A stretch of 21,648 nucleotides of DNA from Pseudomonadota bacterium. GTDB lineage: Bacteria > Pseudomonadota > Alphaproteobacteria > Caulobacterales > Caulobacteraceae. The notes under the pieces were generated by a model, which ran no database searches, was not told the DNA's origin, and saw only the letters and a list, made by a program, of their open reading frames with translations. The stretch spans positions 1 through 21,648 of the forward strand of contig JAEWJI010000035.1 of assembly GCA_023386645.1 (NCBI GenBank), in the 5' to 3' direction. The position numbers and the translations under genes are program-made. Below, piece after piece: positions 1-8,279 of this stretch; the stretch's first letter is position 1, and each line of letters begins with the position of its first letter.

Positions 1-296
1 GCCGCGCCCTTCGCCGGCTTCGGCGCGGCGGGCGCCGGCCAGCGGCCGTCGAAGACGCCGGTCGCCTCGCTCGGCTCGTTGGGCACGCCGCGTCCCCATG
101 CGCCCGCGCCGGCCGAAGCCTTCACGGCGTCGGCGTTGTCGCGCAGCTGATCGAAGAAGGCGCGCCATTCGCCCGAGACCGAGGCAGGGTCCGCGGCCCA
201 TCGGGCGTGCAGGTCCTCGATGAAGCTGGCGTTCCCGCCATACAGGAAGGAGGTCTCGGCGAAGACCTGGTTCAGCCGGCCGGCGTCGTCAGCCAT
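1..296 (-). CDS. sucA: 2-oxoglutarate dehydrogenase E1 component, N-terminal part (runs off the window)
   Basis: The first 98 residues of an open frame begin at an ATG on the minus strand (296) and run off the left edge. The N-terminus (NQVFAETSFLYGGNASFIED, then HARWAADPASVSGEWRAFF) is the conserved E1o N-terminal motif that in the family contacts the E2 subunit. It is followed by an Ala/Pro-rich linker with WGRG. SucA is the thiamine-diphosphate-dependent decarboxylase of the 2-oxoglutarate dehydrogenase complex, which makes succinyl-CoA in the cytoplasm. It lies downstream of sucC, sucD and a small exported protein on the same strand, so the gene order is sucC-sucD-unknown-sucA. No strong Shine-Dalgarno sequence precedes the ATG. 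The 114 bp upstream hold a promoter candidate, so sucA may be transcribed independently of sucCD. The catalytic domains lie outside the window. Confidence 0.93.
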   Translation of the reverse strand, partial: MADDAGRLNQVFAETSFLYGGNASFIEDLHARWAADPASVSGEWRAFFDQLRDNADAVKASAGAGAWGRGVPNEPSEATGVFDGRWPAPAAPKPAKGA

Positions 297-352
297 AGTG
301 TTCGATCGGTCCCAAAACCCGTCCGCAAGCCCGCGAACGTGAAGGCGAGGCT

Positions 353-385
353 CATATAGGCCGTGTTTCCTTATGGGTCATGACC
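353..385 (-). promoter_or_regulatory. Candidate sucA promoter with palindrome over the -35 element
   Basis: On the minus strand ATGACC (381-376) and TATATG (358-353) are separated by 17 bp, each matching the sigma-70-type consensus at four of six positions. The predicted transcript start is about 50 bp before the sucA ATG. The perfect 10-bp palindrome GGTCATGACC (376-385) covers the -35 element, a usual position for a repressor site. What is seen is the spacing and the palindrome; promoter function is inferred. Confidence 0.35.
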
Positions 386-410
386 GAAAGGGGGCGAAAC
401 CGGCTAGAAT

Positions 411-1136
411 TCATGGATCGGCCGGGTCCGAACCGGCGTCGGGACCGTTTGCCGCGGCGTCTGCGGCCTCTTCGGCCGCTCGTTCAGCCATGTAGGCCGC
501 GTGCACCTCCTTGGGTGCGCTCGACATGGTGATCGAGGCGCCGGAGAAGCCGAGAGCCTCGGACGGCGATCCCGGGGCGATGAAGCCGACATGCACCTCA
601 CCCGTGCCGGGCATCATGTCATAGACGTTCCAGGTGCCGCCGCTCAGCCCCTCGTGCTCGATGGTCTGCACGGCCAGCGACCCGGTCCAGACGACAACCG
701 CGCCCGGATGCACCGCCTCCGTCGCGTCAAAGTCCCACAGGCCGCAGCTGATCTGGGAAAATGGGGTGGCTCGCTCCCAATCCTGGATGACGCCGTCGCC
801 ATCGTCGTCCTTGGTCTCGCCGATCATGGCGTCCAGGCGGCTGACCATCACGTAGAACCGACGATCCCCGAAGCTCCGGCCCCAGACGCTGATCGTGTGG
901 GTGGCGTTCAGCTCCGGGTCGGCCATACCCTCGCGCGCCTTGGCCATGGTGACCGCCAGCTCCGGATGGTCGTCGTCCGCCACCCGAGCCCAACCCTCGC
1001 GCTCCAGCAGAACCTCCGCCGCCGCCATGTCGTCGCGGTGAGGCACGCAGGCGGCCTTGAACGCCTCCAGCCTTGGGTCGGGGCCGATCGGCTGACCTGT
1101 CTGGACCAGCGCCAAGGCCAAAAAGCCAGCGATCAT
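411..1136 (-). CDS. Small exported protein of unknown function with one EF-hand loop
   Basis: This is a 241-residue protein I cannot assign to a named family. The first 13 or so residues (MIAGFLALALVQT) are hydrophobic and look like a short signal peptide, so it is probably periplasmic. Residues 110-121 read DDDGDGVIQDWE. That is a perfect 12-residue EF-hand loop: Asp at 1, 3 and 5, Gly at 6, Ile at 8 and Glu at 12, so calcium binding is likely. Only this one loop is visible. Two Cys of the mature part (30 and 131) could form a disulfide. The last 30 residues are Ala/Asp/Gly-rich and probably disordered. The ATG at 1136 has an excellent GGAGG (1146-1142) five bases upstream, but that sequence is partly inside a hairpin. 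It lies between sucD (101 bp away) and sucA on the same strand; no metabolic role follows from that. Confidence 0.75.
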   Translation of the reverse strand: MIAGFLALALVQTGQPIGPDPRLEAFKAACVPHRDDMAAAEVLLEREGWARVADDDHPELAVTMAKAREGMADPELNATHTISVWGRSFGDRRFYVMVSRLDAMIGETKDDDGDGVIQDWERATPFSQISCGLWDFDATEAVHPGAVVVWTGSLAVQTIEHEGLSGGTWNVYDMMPGTGEVHVGFIAPGSPSEALGFSGASITMSSAPKEVHAAYMAERAAEEAADAAANGPDAGSDPADP

Positions 1137-1142
1137 CAGAGC

Positions 1143-1160
1143 CTCCGCATGGGTGCGGAG
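1143..1160 (-). promoter_or_regulatory. Hairpin sequestering the Shine-Dalgarno of the EF-hand gene
   Basis: CTCCGCA (1143-1149) and TGCGGAG (1154-1160) are perfect inverted repeats with a four-base loop. In the minus-strand transcript this forms a GC-rich 7-bp stem. The 3' arm contains GGAG of the GGAGG Shine-Dalgarno (1146-1142) of the gene starting at 1136. An ATG in the hairpin (1151-1149) opens a four-codon frame (Met-Arg-Arg-Leu-stop) whose TGA overlaps the real ATG as TGATG. Both features would limit initiation. Function is inferred from position only. Confidence 0.45.
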
Positions 1161-1237
1161 ACACTAGCGCCGAACATGCGCCGGGGTCCCTGTCGGAATC
1201 CGACGGGCTGCGCTGCGATGAACGGACGCCGGGGTCC

Positions 1238-2140
1238 TTAGCCCTTGAGCACTTCCACCAGGGTGGCGCCCAGGCGGGCCGGCGACGGCGAGACGCGGAT
1301 GCCCGCCGCTTCCATGGCCGCGATCTTGGACTCCGCATCGCCCTTGCCGCCGGAGACGACAGCGCCGGCGTGGCCCATGGTGCGGCCCTTGGGCGCGGTG
1401 CGGCCGGCGATGAAGCCGGCCATCGGCTTCTTGCGGCCCTTCTTGGCCTCGTCGATCAGGAACTGGGCCGCGTCCTCCTCAGCCGCGCCGCCGATCTCGC
1501 CGATCATAATGATCGACTGGGTCTCGTCGTCGGCCAGGAACAGCTCCAGCACGTCGATGAACTCGGTACCCTTGACCGGGTCGCCACCGATGCCGACCGC
1601 CGTGGTCTGGCCCAGGCCCTCGTTCGAGGTCTGGAACACCGCCTCATAGGTCAGGGTGCCCGAGCGCGACACGATGCCGACATTGCCCTTCTTGAAGATG
1701 GAGCCCGGCATGATGCCGATCTTGCACTCTTCCGGGGTCAGGATGCCGGGGCAGTTGGGGCCCAGCAGGCGCGAGCTCGACCGGTCCAGCCGCGCCTTCA
1801 CCCGCACCATGTCCAGCACCGGAATGCCCTCGGTGATGCAGGTGATGAAGGGGATCTCGGCGTCGATCGCCTCGATGATGGCGTCGGCCGCACCCGCCGG
1901 CGGCACATAGATGACGCTCGCATCCGCGCCGGTCGCGTCACGGGCCTCGGCGACCGAGGCGTAGATCGGCAGGGTCTCGCCCTCGGACCCGTGCCAGTTC
2001 TCGCCACCCTTCTTGGGGTGCACCCCGGCGACCATCTGGGTGCCGTAATACCGCAGCGCCTGTTCCGTGTGGAACGTCCCGGTCTTGCCGGTCAGGCCCT
2101 GGACGATGACCTTTGTGTTCTTGTCGACGAGGATGGACAT
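1238..2140 (-). CDS. sucD: Succinyl-CoA synthetase (ADP-forming), alpha subunit
   Basis: SucD and SucC together interconvert succinyl-CoA, ADP and phosphate with succinate, CoA and ATP in the TCA cycle. The 300-residue length is normal for the family. Residues 1-130 form the CoA-binding Rossmann domain, with GLTGKTGTFHTEQALRYYGT near residues 15-34 and ITEGIPVLDMVRVK at 102-115. GPNCPGILTP is at 127-136. The phosphohistidine of the catalytic cycle is His257 in GRTMGHAGAVVSGGKG, preceded by the conserved IGEIGG at 213-218. The gene follows sucC by 43 bp in the same direction, so co-transcription is likely. The region between its stop and the next gene (1137-1237) carries small inverted and direct repeats but no clear U-tract terminator. 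Nothing in the protein is anomalous. Confidence 0.98.
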   Translation of the reverse strand: MSILVDKNTKVIVQGLTGKTGTFHTEQALRYYGTQMVAGVHPKKGGENWHGSEGETLPIYASVAEARDATGADASVIYVPPAGAADAIIEAIDAEIPFITCITEGIPVLDMVRVKARLDRSSSRLLGPNCPGILTPEECKIGIMPGSIFKKGNVGIVSRSGTLTYEAVFQTSNEGLGQTTAVGIGGDPVKGTEFIDVLELFLADDETQSIIMIGEIGGAAEEDAAQFLIDEAKKGRKKPMAGFIAGRTAPKGRTMGHAGAVVSGGKGDAESKIAAMEAAGIRVSPSPARLGATLVEVLKG

Positions 2141-2183
2141 GGGGAGCTCTGTCTAGGGTCTGTCAGCAGGGCGGTGGCGGCGT

Positions 2184-3374
<1,191 letters not shown>

Positions 3375-3411
3375 GGGAAGCGCCGCCGGATTGGGTGGGG
3401 AGGTGGCCGCG

Positions 3412-3441
3412 CTTATAGGCCCCCCCTCTTCGCAGGTGCAA
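3412..3441 (-). promoter_or_regulatory. Candidate sucC promoter
   Basis: On the minus strand TTGCAC (3441-3436) and TATAAG (3417-3412) are separated by 18 bp, inside the 73-bp gap before sucC. The matches to TTGACA/TATAAT are four and five of six if the TATAA core is counted. The predicted start point is near 3405, giving a leader of about 30 bases. Promoter activity is inferred. Confidence 0.45.
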
Positions 3442-3447
3442 CCGCCC

Positions 3448-4992
3448 CTATTCGACCCAGTCGCGCTTCAGCGTCCGCGAGGCGCCGATCAGCAGGATCG
3501 AGGCCAGCAGATAGAAGCCCATGCCGGTGTAGATCGCCCAGCGAAGGCTCTCCTCGCCGAAGCGGGGCGCCAGGAGGTCGCTCATCCAGCCGAAATAGTA
3601 GAAGCCGACCGCGATCCCGAGCAGGTTGTTGAACAGCAGGAAGATGGCCGAGGCGGTGGATCGCATCGGCGCGGGCGCCAGATGCTGGACCGCCGCCGTC
3701 ACCGGGCCGAGCCAGGCGAGGTTCAGTCCGGTCGGAATCAGGAAGATCAAAAAGGCCAGGGTCAGCTGCTGGACCTGGCTGCCGCCGCCCGGCAGCACCA
3801 GGCCGATCAGCCACGGCGAGTTCATGGCCAGGATGAAACAGGGCGCCGAGATCAGGAAGGCGATGGCCGGCGTCAGCGGATAGGCGCCCTTGCCGCGCTT
3901 CGCCAGCCTGTCGGCGATGGCCCCGCCCATCCAGATGCCCAGCGTGCCGCCGATCAGCGCGATGCCGGCGTAGTACCAGCTGGTCTGGCTGAGCGTCAGG
4001 TCGAAGCTGCGCATGAAGAACAGCGGCAGCCAGCCGGCGACGCCATAACCGCAGACCGAGGAGGACGCGGCCCCCAGCGCCAGCAGCCAGAAGCTGGGCT
4101 TGGCCATCACGACCGAGGCGGTGGAGCGCGCGATCCAGATCGAGACGCCGATGACGAGGGCGAGCAGCCCCGCAAACCCGAGCAGCAGGGCGCTGAAGCC
4201 CGCGACGACCAGCAGGCCGGTCCAGTTCGCCGCCGCGGCGGCCAGCAGCACCGTCGCGGTGATCAGCAGACCGACGGCGACGCCCTGGCCGAGCCTGGTG
4301 GGGGACAGGGAAGCCGAGGGGATCGCCTCCGCGACCGGAGACGGCGCCGCCGCCGCGCGGGCGGCCGCGTCGGATCCGCCGCGCTGGGGGTCACGGACCG
4401 TGAGACGGAGAAGCGGTGCGACCAGCAGGCCCAGCAGACCCACCACGATGAAGGCGGTGCGCCAGCCGTAGGAGGCCGCCAGCAGTCCTCCGACCAGGGT
4501 GCCCGCCGCCGTCCCGATCGGGATGCCGAAGGCGAAACCGGCCAGGGCCCGCGCCCTCTGGCTCGGCGGGAAATAGTCCGCGATCAGCGAATAGGCCGGG
4601 GCCACCCCGCCAGCCTCGCCTACCCCCACGCCCATGCGGAACAGGAACAGCTGGGTGAAGTTTTGCGCCACCCCGCACAGGGCGGTGAAGCCGGACCAGA
4701 TGGCCAGCGCGCCGGTCATGATCCAGACCCGGCTGGCCCGGTCCGCGACCCAGGCCAGGGGGATCGCCAGGGTCGAATAGACCGAGGCGAAGGCGATGCC
4801 GCCCAGCAGGCCGAACTGGCTGTCGGAGAGACCGAATTCCGCCTTCAGCGGCGCGGCCAGGATCCCGATGATCTGCCGATCCAGGAAGTTCAGCATGTAG
4901 ACCAGGATCAGGATGGCCAGCACGTAGAAGCGATAGCCCGGGCGGACCGTCTCGACGGCAGCGGACGGGGCGACGGTGGGGGTGTCGGTCAT
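3448..4992 (-). CDS. MFS transporter, Spinster-like, with extra central membrane segments
   Basis: This is a 514-residue inner-membrane transporter of the major facilitator superfamily. The first helix ends in the NFLDRQIIG motif (35-43) typical of Spinster-like and sugar-phosphate-like bacterial members. Motif A appears after helix 2 as WVADRASRVWI (81-91) and again in the second half as GGAIADRLAKRG (356-367). RMGVGVGEAGGVAPAYSLIADYFP (119-142) is the helix 4-5 region. The segment between the two six-helix halves is long: an Ala/Pro-rich stretch (206-230), then two further hydrophobic helices (about 235-255 and 258-287), predicting 14 segments rather than 12. The substrate cannot be told. 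It lies 127 bp downstream of the TonB-dependent receptor on the same strand, but an intrinsic terminator separates them. Family members often accompany such receptors, which hints at uptake or efflux of the same compound. Confidence 0.88.
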   Translation of the reverse strand: MTDTPTVAPSAAVETVRPGYRFYVLAILILVYMLNFLDRQIIGILAAPLKAEFGLSDSQFGLLGGIAFASVYSTLAIPLAWVADRASRVWIMTGALAIWSGFTALCGVAQNFTQLFLFRMGVGVGEAGGVAPAYSLIADYFPPSQRARALAGFAFGIPIGTAAGTLVGGLLAASYGWRTAFIVVGLLGLLVAPLLRLTVRDPQRGGSDAAARAAAAPSPVAEAIPSASLSPTRLGQGVAVGLLITATVLLAAAAANWTGLLVVAGFSALLLGFAGLLALVIGVSIWIARSTASVVMAKPSFWLLALGAASSSVCGYGVAGWLPLFFMRSFDLTLSQTSWYYAGIALIGGTLGIWMGGAIADRLAKRGKGAYPLTPAIAFLISAPCFILAMNSPWLIGLVLPGGGSQVQQLTLAFLIFLIPTGLNLAWLGPVTAAVQHLAPAPMRSTASAIFLLFNNLLGIAVGFYYFGWMSDLLAPRFGEESLRWAIYTGMGFYLLASILLIGASRTLKRDWVE

Positions 4993-5052
4993 GGAGGTCT
5001 CTGGGCCGAGGCGTCGAACTTGACGGTAGCCGCCCGGGGCGGGCGCGCAACG

Positions 5053-5088
5053 AAAAAGGCGGCGGGTCCGGAAAGGACGCCGCCGCCT
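5053..5088 (-). terminator. Intrinsic terminator of the TonB-dependent receptor gene
   Basis: On the minus strand a 13-bp stem, almost all G-C, has arms at 5088-5075 (with G5079 bulged) and 5069-5057 and a five-base loop. The 3' end runs into TTTTT (5057-5053), so the closing A-T pair uses the first T. It starts 32 bp after the receptor stop codon. Because it ends about 60 bp before the MFS start, it should reduce read-through into that gene. Confidence 0.85.
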
Positions 5089-5119
5089 GTGGTCAGTCTC
5101 TCAGGAGAAGGGTTCCGAC

Positions 5120-7387
5120 CTAGTAGCGGGCGGTCAGCTTCAGCATGAAGGTCCGCGGCGCCCCATAGTAGGCGGTGCGGATGTTGCCGATCGAGGAGAA
5201 CTCCTGGGCGTCGGTCCGGTACACCTCGTCCGTCAGGTTCTGGCCGTAGACGCCGACCGTGTAGCGGTCCGAGGCGTCGGTCCAGACGGCTCGAGCGTCG
5301 AACAGCCAGTAGCGGCCCTGCCACATGCCCGGCAGGCGGGTCATGGAGTTGATCAGGGTGTTGTCGACAGCCAGGGCCTGTTCCGAACGGAAGCGGGCGG
5401 CGGCGCCGACCGTGATGGTCGAGCCGCCGTCGAGATCGAAGACGCTCTGGCCGCCGAAACGCGCCGTCAGTTCCGGCGAGAAGGCCGGGGTCTGGAAGGC
5501 GCGGCTGCCGTTGAAGGCGGTGAAGCGCGCATCACGGAACTCCTCGTAGTCGGCGTCCAGCCAGCCCAGCTGGGCGTCGAGGGTGACGCCGTGGCCAAGG
5601 GCGGCGACGGCTTCCAGTTCCACGCCCTTGATGTCCAGCTCGCCGGCGTTGATCACTGACAGGACCGGAGCGGGCAGATTGGTGATGGGGTCGGTGTCCA
5701 GGCCGGAGACCCGCGCCTGAAAGTTCTCGTACGAGGTCTGGAAGATCGCGCCGTTCAACCGCAGCCGGCCGTCCCACAGGGTTGACTTGGCGCCGACCTC
5801 GAACGAATCCGCCGTTTCCGGATCATACTCGGTCGCCTCGGTTGGAGAGTTGGCCCGGCCGTTGAAGCCGCCCGACTTGAAGCCCTGCGAAAAGCGCGCA
5901 TAGGCCATCAGTTCAGGCGTGAACTGGTAGTCCGCCGATAGCATCAGCGAGGTGTCGTCCCACTCGCCGACCGGCGGCGCGAACGGGAAGGTCGCGTTGA
6001 ACGCCGGCAGCAGGCTGTAGAAGGTCGAGGTCGTGCGGTCGTAGTCCTTCTCCTCCTTGGTGTAGCGCACACCGGCCGACAGGCGCAGCTGGTCCGTTAC
6101 GGCGTAGCTGACGTTGGCGAAGGCCGCCTGGGACGTGGTCTCCAGTGTGTCGTCGATCGTCCGCAGGAAGTTGGTGTTGAAGAAGGCCGGGCCCAGCAGG
6201 TCGGCGGCGTAGGCTTCCTGATGGGAGTCGATGTCTTCCTTCAGGTAGTAGAGGCCGGCGACCGCGGTGATCGGGCCGGAATCATACGTCAGCTGCAGTT
6301 CCTGGCTGAACTGGCTCTGGTCCACAGCCACCAGGGCGCTGGACACGTCCTGAACCACCGCGTCGAAGTCGATGTAGTCGTCGGTGTTGAGCTTGCGATA
6401 TCCGGTGATCGACCGGAGGGTCAGGGCGTCGCTCAGGTCATAGGCGACGTTTAGCGCGATGCCGCGCGACTCCAGGCGGGTCTCATTCGGCAGAGCCGGG
6501 GTGGCGACCGCCTCGAAGTTGAACTCCGGCAGGGGCGAGGGGACCGTGAACGAGGGCGCTCCGGTCAGATAGGTGAAGTTGTTGGTCGCCTGACCGATCA
6601 CCAGACCCGCATCGTCGTGCGAGTAGTCCGCGGTCAGGTCGACGCGCAGGTTCGGGGCCGGATCCCAGGCCAGGACGCCGCGCAGCGCCGTGGTGTCCTT
6701 GTCATTGTACTCGTCGCCGGTGACCGGGTTGGTCACATAGCCGTCGCGGGTCGAGCGCAGCGCCGAGAAGCCAAACGACAGCCCATCCATGATGGGGCCC
6801 GAGACCGCGCCCTGGATGTCCACCATGTTGTAGTCGCCGTACGCGACCGAGCCACGCGCCCGGAACTCGTCACCCGGACGGCGGGTCACGAGCTTCAATG
6901 CACCGCCGATGGTGTTCTTGCCGTAGAGGGTGCCCTGCGGCCCGCGCAGCACCTCGACGCGCTCCAGGTCCAGCAAGTCGAACTGAGTCCCGCGAATCCG
7001 CGAATAGTAGACATCGTCGACATAGACGCCGACCGCGGGGTCGAAGGTCTGCAGCGCATCCGGCTGGCCGATGCCGCGGATGTAGATGTTGGTGGCGTTC
7101 GAGGATGCGCGGCCCTGGACGATGTTCAGATTCGGCACCGCGCCTTGCAGGTCCGTGACCTGCTGGGCGCCCAGGCGCTCCAGGGTCTCGCCCGAGAAGG
7201 CCGAGATGGCCAGAGGCGTGCGCTGCACGTTTTCGGACGTGCGCCGCGCCGTGACGATGATTTCCTCGAGTTGGTCGCCGTCCTGAGCGGTGTCTTCGGC
7301 AGCGGTGACCACCTGAGCCATCGATGCGCCCGCGAGCAGGCTCCAGGCGCCGCCCGCCATCAGGGCGGTCTTCATCAGCTTGTTCAT
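5120..7387 (-). CDS. TonB-dependent outer-membrane receptor
   Basis: This 755-residue protein is a TonB-gated outer-membrane transporter. The frame opens at 7423, but I prefer the ATG at 7387, which yields a clean signal peptide: MNKLMKTALMAGGAWSLLAG, then ASMAQ as the likely cleavage site. The TonB box EEIIVTAR is at 41-48. The plug domain follows, with the conserved IYIRGIG (101-107), VYVDDVYYSR (121-130) and VEVLRGPQGTLYGKNTIGGA (144-163). The rest is a 22-strand barrel, including FSQGFKSGGFNGR and the usual VYGQNLTDEVYRTDA near the end. The final residue is aromatic (Tyr), as barrel-assembly signals require. There is no FecA-type N-terminal signalling extension. The plug sequence is of the IromP/FyuA-like class broad in sphingomonads and Caulobacteraceae, whose substrates are often not iron. 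A divergent tetR gene suggests its regulator. Confidence 0.95.
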   Translation of the reverse strand: MNKLMKTALMAGGAWSLLAGASMAQVVTAAEDTAQDGDQLEEIIVTARRTSENVQRTPLAISAFSGETLERLGAQQVTDLQGAVPNLNIVQGRASSNATNIYIRGIGQPDALQTFDPAVGVYVDDVYYSRIRGTQFDLLDLERVEVLRGPQGTLYGKNTIGGALKLVTRRPGDEFRARGSVAYGDYNMVDIQGAVSGPIMDGLSFGFSALRSTRDGYVTNPVTGDEYNDKDTTALRGVLAWDPAPNLRVDLTADYSHDDAGLVIGQATNNFTYLTGAPSFTVPSPLPEFNFEAVATPALPNETRLESRGIALNVAYDLSDALTLRSITGYRKLNTDDYIDFDAVVQDVSSALVAVDQSQFSQELQLTYDSGPITAVAGLYYLKEDIDSHQEAYAADLLGPAFFNTNFLRTIDDTLETTSQAAFANVSYAVTDQLRLSAGVRYTKEEKDYDRTTSTFYSLLPAFNATFPFAPPVGEWDDTSLMLSADYQFTPELMAYARFSQGFKSGGFNGRANSPTEATEYDPETADSFEVGAKSTLWDGRLRLNGAIFQTSYENFQARVSGLDTDPITNLPAPVLSVINAGELDIKGVELEAVAALGHGVTLDAQLGWLDADYEEFRDARFTAFNGSRAFQTPAFSPELTARFGGQSVFDLDGGSTITVGAAARFRSEQALAVDNTLINSMTRLPGMWQGRYWLFDARAVWTDASDRYTVGVYGQNLTDEVYRTDAQEFSSIGNIRTAYYGAPRTFMLKLTARY

Positions 7388-7452
7388 CTTGTTCCCGATC
7401 TCTGTTCCAGCCCGTGACGCCATTTATTCAGCGTTCAATGATTTTCGCGGAA

Positions 7453-7479
7453 AGTGACCGTGAACGGCGTGACTGTCAA
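7453..7479 (-). promoter_or_regulatory. Candidate -35 element and operator of the receptor gene
   Basis: A perfect TTGACA lies on the minus strand at 7479-7474, 87 bp before the preferred receptor start. No good -10 stands 16-18 bp downstream (CACTTT at best). Next to it, 7453-7474 contains the inverted half-sites AGTGAC and GTGACT with a 10-bp gap. This could be a regulator site overlapping the promoter. A second imperfect dyad lies at 7426-7439. All are weak, position-based candidates. Confidence 0.28.
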
Positions 7480-7529
7480 ACCGCGACGCTTGGGCGCGTG
7501 GCGATCGCAGGCGGCTGTGGCGCCATTGC

Positions 7530-7557
7530 AAGGCTTGGGCGGAGCGGCCTAAGCCTT
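7530..7557 (+). promoter_or_regulatory. 28-bp dyad directly before the tetR start, candidate autoregulatory operator
   Basis: AAGGCTTGGGC (7530-7540) and GCCTAAGCCTT (7547-7557) are inverted repeats with a single mismatch, separated by six bases. The outer seven bases of each arm are a perfect match. The site ends five bases before the ATG at 7563. Its length and symmetry fit a TetR-family operator. In RNA the mismatch would be a G-U pair, so an 11-bp hairpin with the only GGAG (7541-7544) in its loop is the alternative reading. Confidence 0.5.
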
Positions 7558-7562
7558 CGATC

Positions 7563-8279
7563 ATGAGCGCTTCGGACTCCAAGGTGACGCCGCTTCGCCC
7601 CGCCGCCGCCCGTCGCGGGCGGCCACCGAAGGCGGTCGCGTCCGGCGCCGCCGACACCCGCGAGAGCATCCTCGACGCCGCCGAGGACCTGTTTTCCAAG
7701 CACGGCTTCTACGGCGTCACCATCCGTGAGGTGGCGCGCGAGGCGGGCGTCGATACGGCCCTGATCCACTATTATTTCGGCGCCAAGCGCGAACTGTTCG
7801 ACGCGGTCTTCCTGCGACGCGCCGAGGTCTGGAACAGCGAGCGGGTCGACGCCATCAACCGATACGCGCGCGAAGCGGGGGAAGCGATGACCCTTGAGGG
7901 CCTGCTCGAGGCCTTCCTCCGTCCGCCGTTCGAATGGTCGCTGAAAGGCGGGCCGGGCTGGAAGCACTACGCCGCCCTGGTAGCCCAGACCAACGCCAAT
8001 CCGGCCTTTGGCGGCGAGACCATGGCCCGCTACTTCGACCCGGCCATCCGACGCCTGATCGAACTGATCAAGAAGGTCCTGCCTGACGCGCGCGAGGTCG
8101 ATCTCTACTGGGCCTATCACAACCTGTCCGGTGCCCTGACCCTGACCCTGGGCGAGACCGGGCGGCTGGACCGGCTGTCGAACGGGCTGTGCCGGTCCGG
8201 CGATCTCGAGACCGCAGCGGACTATATGGTGCGGTTCGCGGCGGCCGGCTTCCGCGCCGTGTGCGGGCCTGGGCGATGA
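7563..8279 (+). CDS. TetR/AcrR-family transcriptional regulator
   Basis: This 238-residue one-component regulator starts with a basic tail (RRGRPPK at 18-23 and following), common before TetR helix-turn-helix domains. The DNA-binding domain runs from about 32 to 80: TRESILDAAEDLFSKHGFYG, then VTIREVAREAGVDTALIHYY, with the recognition helix in the second part. The C-terminal all-helical domain (about 95-230) would bind a small ligand and form the dimer; its ligand cannot be read. It is divergent from the TonB-dependent receptor and shares a 175-bp control region with it. The ATG at 7563 has no Shine-Dalgarno, and the strong dyad ends five bases upstream. The stop codon overlaps the start of the LytTR gene in an ATGA (8276-8279), so the two regulators are translationally coupled. 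Confidence 0.93.
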   Translation: MSASDSKVTPLRPAAARRGRPPKAVASGAADTRESILDAAEDLFSKHGFYGVTIREVAREAGVDTALIHYYFGAKRELFDAVFLRRAEVWNSERVDAINRYAREAGEAMTLEGLLEAFLRPPFEWSLKGGPGWKHYAALVAQTNANPAFGGETMARYFDPAIRRLIELIKKVLPDAREVDLYWAYHNLSGALTLTLGETGRLDRLSNGLCRSGDLETAADYMVRFAAAGFRAVCGPGR

